The notes under the pieces were generated by a model that did not search any database, had not been told where the DNA came from, and saw only the letters and a list, made by a program, of their open reading frames with translations. From an uncultured Christensenella sp. (GTDB lineage: Bacteria > Bacillota > Clostridia > Christensenellales > Borkfalkiaceae), in assembly GCA_910585595.1 (NCBI GenBank), contig CAJUET010000015.1, positions 1 to 56,064 on the forward strand: a DNA stretch of 56,064 nt. Direction: 5' to 3'. Positions 47,445 to 55,100 of this stretch are shown here, piece by piece. The position numbers and the translations under genes are program-made. Numbering within the stretch: the first letter of the stretch is position 1; each line of letters opens with the position of its first letter.

Positions 47445-48557
47445 ATGATTTATTTGGATAATGCCGCAACGGGCGGCTTTAAACCCGTTTCCGTACAGAA
47501 CGCCGTAGCCGCTTCGTTAAAGCTATGCGCCAACGCGGGGCGAAGCGGACACCGCCTCTCCGTCGCGCTTGCAGAGCGCGTTTACGCCTGCCGAAGCCTT
47601 TTGAACGACCTGTTCCAAGGCTACGGCGCGGAACGCGTCGTATTCACAAAAAGCTGTACCGAGGGGCTGAATCTTGCGCTTCTCGGCGTGCTCGACGAGG
47701 GCGACCACGTCGTCACGACCGCGCTCGAACACAACTCCGTACTGCGCCCTTTGGAGTATTTAAAGCGCAGGGGCGTGATCACCTATTCCGTCGCCCCTCT
47801 CGACGACGGCGCCGTCAACCCCGAAAAAGTCGCCTCGCTCGTAACGGAAAAGACGCGGCTTGTCGCCGTGACTTCCGCTTCGAACGTAACGGGGACTACC
47901 CCCGATTTAAAAAAGATCCGTTCGCTTCTGCCCGAACGCGTGCTCCTTCTCGTCGACGGCGCACAGGGCGGCGGTCACATTCGTATTCGTATGCAGGATA
48001 CGGGGATCGATCTGCTTTCCCTTGCGGGACATAAGGGATTAAACGCCGTTCAGGGCGCGAGCGCATTCCTCTTTTCCGACCGCGTAAATCCCCGTCCGCT
48101 CATTATGGGCGGCACGGGCAGCGAGAGCATGAACCTGGGAATGCCCGAATATTACCCCGATCGCTTGGAGAGCGGAACGCTTGCCTATCCCGCGGTCGTT
48201 TCCCTGTTCGAAGGGGCGTTGACCGTAAAATCGGAACTCGATTCCAACGCCGAAAAGCTCTTTAAAATCACCGAAGCGGTCGGCGGAGAAATACAAAAGC
48301 TCCCCCGCTTCCGCGTGTACTCAAAACCCAATCCGTGCGGAATCGTTTCGTTTGCGCACGAAAATATGCCCTCGGAAGAGGTCGCGACCCTCCTTTCGGA
48401 AAAGTACGACATCGCCGTGCGGGGCGGTCTCCACTGCGCCGCGCTTGCGCACGAGGCGCTCGGCACCGCTCCCGCAGGACTTGTGCGCGCTTCTTTCTCG
48501 CCCTATCAGTCCCTTCGGGAAGGCGCGGCTCTGATAAGAGCCTTACATCGACTTTAA
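47445..48557 (+). CDS. Cysteine desulfurase-like class V aminotransferase
   Basis: The 370-residue PLP enzyme has the fold I blocks YLDNAATGG (start), TTALEHNSVLRPL (PLP-ring His), VDGAQGGGHI, and LAGHKGLNAVQG with the PLP Lys near residue 197; the Cys in RGGLHCAALAHEALGT near 345 is the sulphur acceptor position of SufS/Csd enzymes. It probably takes sulphur (or selenium) from cysteine (selenocysteine). No Shine-Dalgarno is present before the ATG. Its divergent DUF3343 neighbour is a plausible acceptor protein. Confidence 0.9.
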   Translation: MIYLDNAATGGFKPVSVQNAVAASLKLCANAGRSGHRLSVALAERVYACRSLLNDLFQGYGAERVVFTKSCTEGLNLALLGVLDEGDHVVTTALEHNSVLRPLEYLKRRGVITYSVAPLDDGAVNPEKVASLVTEKTRLVAVTSASNVTGTTPDLKKIRSLLPERVLLLVDGAQGGGHIRIRMQDTGIDLLSLAGHKGLNAVQGASAFLFSDRVNPRPLIMGGTGSESMNLGMPEYYPDRLESGTLAYPAVVSLFEGALTVKSELDSNAEKLFKITEAVGGEIQKLPRFRVYSKPNPCGIVSFAHENMPSEEVATLLSEKYDIAVRGGLHCAALAHEALGTAPAGLVRASFSPYQSLREGAALIRALHRL

Positions 48558-48818
48558 GCGTTCCACGATCTTTTGAAGTTTTTTACGCTTTGCGCCGTCG
48601 AGCATGGGCGAAATCTGCTTATAAAACGCGTCGATTTCCGCGTTCGTAAGCGTGCCCTTCTTCTTCCCCTCGGCGGCGCGGGCAAAAATTTCGCCTACGA
48701 GTTCGTTTTCGTTTCTTCCGTTATAGCGCGCGGCGGCAGCCGTCGCTTCTTTCATAAAATCGTCTTTTGCGCTTCCCGAATCATTCTTCCCGCCGTTAAA
48801 ATTTGCAAAATCACCCAT
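48543..48818 (-). CDS. Hypothetical protein, 91 residues
   Basis: The start MGDFANFNGG is chosen because GAGGTGG lies 5 bases upstream. A Gly/Asn/Ser-rich N-terminus is followed by three charged helices (AKDDFMKEATAAAARY, ENELVGEIFARAAE, AKRKKLQKIVERLKSM). No signal peptide. Family not recognised. Its end overlaps the end of the convergent desulfurase gene by 15 bases, which is unusually long for a tail-to-tail pair. It is divergent from the 88-residue gene. Confidence 0.72.
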   Translation of the reverse strand: MGDFANFNGGKNDSGSAKDDFMKEATAAAARYNGRNENELVGEIFARAAEGKKKGTLTNAEIDAFYKQISPMLDGAKRKKLQKIVERLKSM

Positions 48819-48915
48819 AACCACCTCACGTTCTATACTATGCGGCAATTCTCTGCATTGCTACGCGGCGTTAAGCGCAAATCGGCGTTTATGCAATCAT
48901 CTTTTGCTTACGGCA

Positions 48916-48921
48916 TATAAT
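48916..48921 (+). promoter_or_regulatory. -10 box before the 88-residue gene
   Basis: TATAAT ends 8 bases before the ATG at 48930. A convincing -35 box is not seen. Confidence 0.5.
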
Positions 48922-48929
48922 AAAACACA

Positions 48930-49196
48930 ATGGAGACTTTGATTCTTTTGCTTTTACTCACACTCTCCGATAAAAACGGTAACATGAAAGAAACGCTCAA
49001 TCGCTTCCTGTGCTTCTATAAGGAAAACCGCGAACTCATTCAAATCATTGCAAATATGTTCGGCGATTCCAAGGGCGGAGAGAACGCGCAAAACGGCGTT
49101 TCTGAAAAGCCCGAAGAACAAAAAGAAAACCGACCCCGCGAGGAGGTCGGCAATCTGAATATTTTGGAAGAATATCTTCGCCGCGCGAACGCTTAA
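48930..49196 (+). CDS. Hypothetical protein, 88 residues, with hydrophobic N-terminus
   Basis: METLILLLLLTLSDK gives a short hydrophobic start of about 10 residues, followed by a helical unit (KETLNRFLCFYKENRELIQIIANMF) and a hydrophilic Glu/Asn/Lys-rich tail with a last helix (NILEEYLRRA). Family not recognised. No Shine-Dalgarno; a TATAAT box lies 8 bases upstream, so the mRNA may be leaderless. It overlaps the S41 protease gene by 4 bases tail to tail. Confidence 0.65.
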   Translation: METLILLLLLTLSDKNGNMKETLNRFLCFYKENRELIQIIANMFGDSKGGENAQNGVSEKPEEQKENRPREEVGNLNILEEYLRRANA

Positions 49197-50860
49197 ACCG
49201 TTTCGGGCGGTGTGTTTTGCTTGTTCTCAATGAGTTCGACCGCCCTTTGCAGGAACGAATCGGCTTCGTCCGGAAGAAGCGCGGAAGGAATCGCGACCGC
49301 GCCGTCTTGCGGCGTTACGCCGACGTCGTGAATGGTCTTATTGCTCTTCGGCCAGAAAATCTCGGCGGAAGTAAGTTTAAGCGTATTGCCGTACTTATCT
49401 TCGAAGTGGGTCTGCATAATGCCCTTGCCGTAGCTCTTTGCAACGCCGTTCTCGTTCTCGCGCAGGTAAATATCGGAATAATCGATCGTTTTATAGTCGA
49501 TGAGGGCGCCGATGAGGCATTCCGAAGCGGAAGCGGTGTATTCGTCCGCAAGCACGCTGATATGCGAATCGTCTACGAAATAATCTTTATATAAGCTCTT
49601 CCGTGCGGAATAGCTGACCGTTGCGCCGTCTTTGAACTTTGCATAGGCGACTTTTTGCGCGCCCGAACCCGACGTTTCCTTTAAAAGACACGCCGCGATC
49701 TCCACGAATACGTCCATATATCCGCCGCCGTTCCCCCTCAGATCGAGGATCAGATGCTTGCGCCCGCTCTCCTTCATTTTATTCAAGCATTCTTTGAATT
49801 CCGCCGCCGCGGTACCCGTGAACTGCGTAAGCGCGATATACGCGGTGTGATCGTCGAGTTCGAGATTTTCCGCTCCCATGGGGGACGAAGGAGAAAGCTC
49901 CAATTTATTATTTTGATTCGGGCGGAAGCAATAAGTGCCGCTGCTGTCGCGATAGTAACAGTAGGTTGCGTTGTATTCCGTCATCGTAACGGAATACACT
50001 TTTGTATTTTGTGTAACCTCTTTCTCGAAACCTGCCTGTATATGGATCGTGACTCTGTTATTTTCGTCGGGCTTCAATTTGTTGACGAATGCGAAGAAAT
50101 CGCTCGACGAGCCGGAAACCATTTCATCTGCGTTATCGCTTGCGCCGTATTTGAGAATATACATTCCGCGCCGCAATCCCGCATGATCGGCGGGAGAATT
50201 GCCCACGACCTGATAAACGCGCATAGGATTGAATTTTCGGGTGAGCGAAATGCCCGCGCCGCGCTCTCCGTTTACAACCTTGTAAGCGGTCTCCGGCTCC
50301 TTTTCGCCTTCGCCGCACTTGACGTAATATTCCTCGTTATTATCGAGGTTTGCGACGAACGAAAAATAGTCCTCCGCCGTGCCTGCTTTCATAGTATCTT
50401 CCGTCTTTCCGAACTTCCAGAAGCGCATACCGTGCGTGATCCCCTGTTCCGCCGCGGAAGATCCTGCTATGACGTCGTACACCTCCAAATAGCTCTCTTC
50501 GCCGTAAACGGAAAAACCCGCGTCTCTGTTTACCCCGTCGCGTTCGGATTCGACCGTCTCGTACTCCGTATTGGTGTAATAAGTCGAATAGCGGTCGAAA
50601 CTGAACGCCGCAAACAGACTTTCGTAAAGCTTGTCTTTGTCGACGTCCTTATAATAATTTTTCTGCGCGGTATCGATCGCCCACAGCAGCGACTGTTTAT
50701 ACTTGCCGAGCGCGCCCCATCTGCCGAACCAGCCCGCAATAAACCCGACTGCGGCAAGGATCGCCGCAAGCAGTATGCTTAAAACGCACCGCTCGACTCT
50801 CTTGATCTTCTTCGCTTTTTCGGGCGAAAGCGTCTTTTTTTCCTGTTCATTCTCATCCAT
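49193..50860 (-). CDS. Membrane-anchored S41 family serine protease with PDZ-like domains
   Basis: The 555-residue protein has an N-terminal cytoplasmic segment, one membrane helix (about 25-45) and an extracytoplasmic S41 (C-terminal processing protease) domain. Two PDZ-like segments precede it: one with YEVYDVIAGSSAAEQGI-like spacing (about 130) and one with VYQVVGNSPADHAGLRRGMYI (about 220). The catalytic Ser is in YTASASECL and the Lys in SYGKGIMQ; LILDLRGNGGGYMD is the S41 core. The start MDENEQ at 50860 is preferred (GGGA 6 bases upstream); an ATG at 50872 is possible. It directly follows the PucR/CdaR-like gene and probably shares its transcript. Confidence 0.87.
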   Translation of the reverse strand: MDENEQEKKTLSPEKAKKIKRVERCVLSILLAAILAAVGFIAGWFGRWGALGKYKQSLLWAIDTAQKNYYKDVDKDKLYESLFAAFSFDRYSTYYTNTEYETVESERDGVNRDAGFSVYGEESYLEVYDVIAGSSAAEQGITHGMRFWKFGKTEDTMKAGTAEDYFSFVANLDNNEEYYVKCGEGEKEPETAYKVVNGERGAGISLTRKFNPMRVYQVVGNSPADHAGLRRGMYILKYGASDNADEMVSGSSSDFFAFVNKLKPDENNRVTIHIQAGFEKEVTQNTKVYSVTMTEYNATYCYYRDSSGTYCFRPNQNNKLELSPSSPMGAENLELDDHTAYIALTQFTGTAAAEFKECLNKMKESGRKHLILDLRGNGGGYMDVFVEIAACLLKETSGSGAQKVAYAKFKDGATVSYSARKSLYKDYFVDDSHISVLADEYTASASECLIGALIDYKTIDYSDIYLRENENGVAKSYGKGIMQTHFEDKYGNTLKLTSAEIFWPKSNKTIHDVGVTPQDGAVAIPSALLPDEADSFLQRAVELIENKQNTPPETV

Positions 50861-50876
50861 GTTCGTTCCCATCCTT

Positions 50877-51833
50877 TTATAATTTTATTAACTTATATAA
50901 AATCGAAATTACGCGGAACGTGACCGCGTCCGAAAAATCCTTTAAGTCGAGCCCCGTAATCCGCTTGATTTTATCGAGGCGGTACATGAGCGTGTTGCGG
51001 TGTAGAAAAAGCGTGCGGCTCGTTTCGGAAAGATTCAGATCGTTTTCCAAAAACCGTTCCGCCGTGATCGCAAGATCGGGATCGGTAAAGACTTCCGCCG
51101 CATTCGAAATACGGAACTGCGCCGCGTACTCTTTGATCCGCGTTTCGGGCAAGTCCTGCAACATTGTCACGAGCAGATATTCGCGGTAGGAATGCACTTC
51201 CCCTTTGGAATGGAAAATTTCCGAAAGTTTTACCGCCGTGACCGCCTGCGTATAGGATGATGCAATTTCAGAAAATGAATTCACTCCGCACCCGACTCCC
51301 ACGCTCGCCCTGATCCCGAGTTCCTCGTAGAGCGACTGAAAGATGAACTGCGCGAATTCGGCGGGCGATTCCTCATCGGAAGAAAATTTTACGATCGCAA
51401 TGCGGCTCTTATCCATCCTGACTGCGCGATCGACCCCGCCCTCGATACAGCGTTCGACGTGCTTGAACGCCTCGTCGCATCTTCTGTCCGGCACGACGTC
51501 CACTGCAAAGCATTTTCCGTCCGCAAGATTGTTCTTGGCGATATAACGGAACGCTTCCCATCCGCCTCCCTCGCCGAGAAGGATATTTTTAAGGGAGTCT
51601 TCGCTTCCCCGCTCTTTTTTTGCGGAACCCGAAATAAGGTACCGTACAAGCTTGATTTTATTTTCCGCTTCTTGACCTTTGCCGCGGATATACACGCTCG
51701 TCTCCTCGCCGCGATAGCTGAGCGGAAAAGCCGTTTCGTCGCCTCCGAGAGGAGTAAAACTTAATTCCGTGCCCGTTTCTTTGAGAATATCCTCGAATAT
51801 TCCTTTCAGTTGTGAAAGCGAATCGGCGTTCAT
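50877..51833 (-). CDS. PucR/CdaR-type transcriptional regulator
   Basis: The 318-residue protein ends in a PucR HTH_30 domain (ERFLENDLNLSETSRTLFLHRNTLMYRLDKI, about 260-300) and has a degenerate GGDEF-like central part (VGVGCGVNSFSEIASSYTQAVTAV). The ligand is unknown. The ATG at 51833 has GGGGA upstream; an in-frame extension to 51875 would include the GC-rich palindromic leader and is unlikely. The S41 protease gene follows within 20 bases and is its most likely partner. Confidence 0.86.
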   Translation of the reverse strand: MNADSLSQLKGIFEDILKETGTELSFTPLGGDETAFPLSYRGEETSVYIRGKGQEAENKIKLVRYLISGSAKKERGSEDSLKNILLGEGGGWEAFRYIAKNNLADGKCFAVDVVPDRRCDEAFKHVERCIEGGVDRAVRMDKSRIAIVKFSSDEESPAEFAQFIFQSLYEELGIRASVGVGCGVNSFSEIASSYTQAVTAVKLSEIFHSKGEVHSYREYLLVTMLQDLPETRIKEYAAQFRISNAAEVFTDPDLAITAERFLENDLNLSETSRTLFLHRNTLMYRLDKIKRITGLDLKDFSDAVTFRVISILYKLIKL

Positions 51834-51850
51834 TTTTATTCCCCGCATTC

Positions 51851-51875
51851 TGTGCGCGCACGCGCGTGCATACAT
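51851..51875. repeat. Alternating purine-pyrimidine tract with a 12-bp palindrome
   Basis: About 25 bases alternate strictly pyrimidine-purine (TGTGCGCGCACGCGCGTGCA then TACAT). GCACGCGCGTGC (51858-51869) is a perfect palindrome. It lies in the leader of the PucR/CdaR-type gene. The rest of the 51834-52155 gap holds two divergent promoters and AT-rich sequence. Confidence 0.6.
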
Positions 51876-51896
51876 TAATAGCGTTTAGCTTAATTC

Positions 51897-51925
51897 AGTA
51901 TAACATAACCTTCCCGAAAAGACAA
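51897..51925 (-). promoter_or_regulatory. Promoter of the PucR/CdaR-S41 unit
   Basis: Minus strand: -35 TTGTCT (51925-51920), 17-base spacer, -10 TATACT (51902-51897). Confidence 0.65.
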
Positions 51926-52057
51926 GTATTTTCCGTTCGGGAGCAATTATTATACGAAATTTTCACATACAGGCGCGGTAAAAACCGAAAAATGCATAAA
52001 ATAGTATAGAAATGCAACTCAAATAGGGCTTGCCTGTTGAATTTTTCTTTGAAAGCG

Positions 52058-52086
52058 TTGACATTGCTGGTTTTGAGTGATATAAT
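52058..52086 (+). promoter_or_regulatory. Perfect consensus promoter of the large coiled-coil gene
   Basis: TTGACA (52058-52063), exactly 17 bases, TATAAT (52081-52086). Predicted leader about 62 bases, containing a short inverted repeat TTACAG/CTGTAA. Confidence 0.88.
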
Positions 52087-52155
52087 AGACTAGATTCAAT
52101 GTAGAGTTACAGTTACTACTGTAAGTACAAACACTTAAAATTTTTGGAGTTACTT

Positions 52156-55100
52156 ATGGATGAGAATCGCAACAACGGAATGAACGGTATGGGCGGTATG
52201 TACCCCAATATGGGTATGCCGAATATGGGCGCGCCCGGCGTTCCGGGCGGAATGAATCAGTATATGAACGGTATGGGGATGAATCCGAATATGGGAATGA
52301 ACCCGAACATGAATGTTTCCGGCATGACCCAGCCCCCCGCTCCCGACGCCAACGGAAAAACGAGTTCGACCGCAATCGTTGCCAAAGAAACGAAAAAAAA
52401 TAACGCAGCCGACAAAAACAAAAAGAAGAAAAAGCCGAATGTGGCTGCAAATATATTTGCAGTTCTGCTTTTCCTTTTGATGGCAGGCGGATTATTTATC
52501 GGAATGGCGGGTACTTTTCTGACCCCCTCTTCGCTCTATCTCCCCTCTGCCGTAGAAAATACCACCTTGAAGGGCTCGCTCGCAGGTATCGTATACGACG
52601 GGTTTTGGAACATAGGCGGCTATATCGATAAGACCTGCGTCGATTTCACCTCTCTCGGCGGAATCATGAGCGCGCTCGCGAATCTTTTGCCTGCGATTTC
52701 ACTTCTGATACTTGCGATCTGTATCGTATACGCACTGATTGCAACGCTGATCGCTCTCTTTTCGAGAATGAACGGACTAAGAGCATTGCAGATCATTTCG
52801 AGCTGTATGCTCGTCGGTTACGGCGGATGCGGCTTTTTGACTCTTGTTTTCGGAGCCCCTGACTACGGTGCGCTTGCACTTGCAGGCGTCGGATTCCTCG
52901 TCGCGTTCATTACGACGATGATCGCGCATAAACAGATCGGAGTGCTCAATGCGTTTATTTCGCTCCTCTCGATCGCCGCGACGGCGCTCTTTGCACTTCC
53001 GTCAAGTCCTCTTCGCGCATACGCACTTGAATATTCGGTAGAAACGGCAGATATAGTTGCTCAGATTGTAGGACTTGCGGCACTCGGTATTCTCTACCTC
53101 AACCTCCTCGTTACGACCGCGCGTATCTGCGCCAAGAAGGGAAAGATTTTCGATTTAATCTTCCGTATCCTGCTTTTCGGCGCTCTTACGACCGTATTCG
53201 TCATGGCAATGCTTTCCAAGCAATTCGACCTCTTTGAAATGTTCTTGCCTGCGATTTGCTCGGTCGGCGCTCCCGCCCTTGCGCTTATCGCACTGATATT
53301 CGCTATCGTAATTGTTTGCCTGCCGAAGATTCTTGAAAAGAAGAAGGCAAAGAAAGAAGGCAAAGAAATCGAAAAGAAGGATAAAAAAGACAAGAAGAAA
53401 GGAAAGATCGAGGAAGTCACCGACGAACAGCGCCCGATGAATCCTGTTCCCGCCTATGCGATTGCGAACGGCGTAACGGAACCCAATATGACGCAACAGG
53501 CAGCATTGCCTCAACCTATGGTTCAGCAGCAGCAACAGAAGCCTGCGCAAAAGACGAAACAGAGCAAAAAGGAACTCAAACAACAGCAACAGATGCAAAC
53601 GCCGTCGTTTGCTCAGCAGCCTCAGCGCGCGCCTATGCGCAGACCCCGCGCAAACGACGACAATTATTCGAAGGGCGCGACAAGCTTCAAAGTTCCCTTC
53701 TATACGGGAAGCAACAAACCGCCGCAGGACGACAGCGAAACAAAGGCGGCGCTCGAAAAACTCGCGGCGGAAATGCGCGCAATGAAGGACGCGCAGAACA
53801 ACCCCACCACGGTCAACGTTACGCAGGACGACAGCGAAACAAAGGCCGCACTCGAAAAACTCGCAGAAGAAATGCGTGCAATGAAAGACGCGCAGAACAA
53901 TCCTTCTACGGTCTACATGACTTCGGACGACAACGCGACGAGAACAGCGCTCGTACAGCTCAGCGAACAGATCCGAAGCATTCAAAACGCGCAAAGCAAT
54001 CCCGGAATCAGCATTACGGCACAGGACGATTATGCGACTAAAATGATGCTCGCACAGCTCAGCGAACAGATCCGTAATATGCAGAACGCGCAGACCTCCA
54101 AGAGTTTGATCGGAATTTCCACGCAGGAAGACAGCGCAACACGAGCCGCGCTTGAACAACTCGCCGCAGAACTCCGCGAAGTAAAAGCGGCGCAGGCAAA
54201 GGCAGAAGAAGAGCGCAGACAGGCGGAAGAGGAAAAAGCCGAAGCGGAAAGAAAGGCACAAGACGAAGCGCGTATCGCGGAAGCGGAACGCATTGCCGCA
54301 GAGGCAAGAGCGGAAGCGGAACGCATTCAGAAAGAAGCGGAAGCAAAAGCGGAACAGGCGCGCCTCGAAGCAGCAAAAGCGACGGAAGAAGAGCGCAGAA
54401 AGCTCGAAGAAGAGCGCAGAGCGCTCGAAGCGGAGCGTCAGGCGGCGGAAGAAGCCCGTCTCGAAGCGGAACGCAAAGCGCAGGCGGCAAGAGAAGAAGC
54501 GGAAAGACGCGCGGCGGAAGCCAAGGCGGAAGCGGAACGTCAGGCGGCAGAACGCAGAGCGGAAGCAGAACGTCAGGCGCAGGAAGAAGCCCGTCTCGAA
54601 GCGGAGCGCAAGGCGGCGGAAGCGAGAGCGGAAGCAGAACGTATGCAAAGAGAAGCGGAAGAAGCAAGAGCGGAAGCCGCAAGACAGGCGGCAGAGGCGA
54701 GAGCGGAAGCAGAGCGTATCCAAAAAGAAGCGGAAGAAGCAAGAGCGGAAGCCGCAAGACAGGCGCAGGAAGCAAGAGCGGCGGCGCAAGCCGAAGCGGA
54801 GCGTCAGGCGGCAGAGGCAAGAGCGGAAGCCGCAAGGCAGGCGCAGGAAGCAAGAGCAGCGGCGCAAGCCGAAGCAGAGCGTCAGGCGGCGGAGCACCGC
54901 AAACAGCTCGAAGAAGAGCGCCAGAAACTCGAAGCCGCCCGTCTCGAAGCGGAACGTCAGGCTGAAGAACAACGCAAACAGCTCGAAGAAGAGCGCCAGA
55001 AGCTCGAAGCTGCCCGTCTCGAAGCGGAGCAGAAGAGAAAGGACGAACTCGAACAGCTTAAACAGGAACTTCGCAACATGAAGGACGCGCAGGCGCAACC

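Noticed and set aside
53728..54225. Regular 99-bp repeats as a possible CRISPR array
   Set aside because: Repeats are contiguous, in frame, diverge gradually and encode a consistent 33-residue unit; no spacers and no cas genes.
53155..55098. Minus-strand open frame of 647 codons and a 264-codon frame at 54059-54853
   Set aside because: Both are mirror images of the Ala/Glu/Arg repeat in the large coiled-coil gene; low-complexity Phe/Leu/Arg or Pro/Leu translations, with no start site or promoter.
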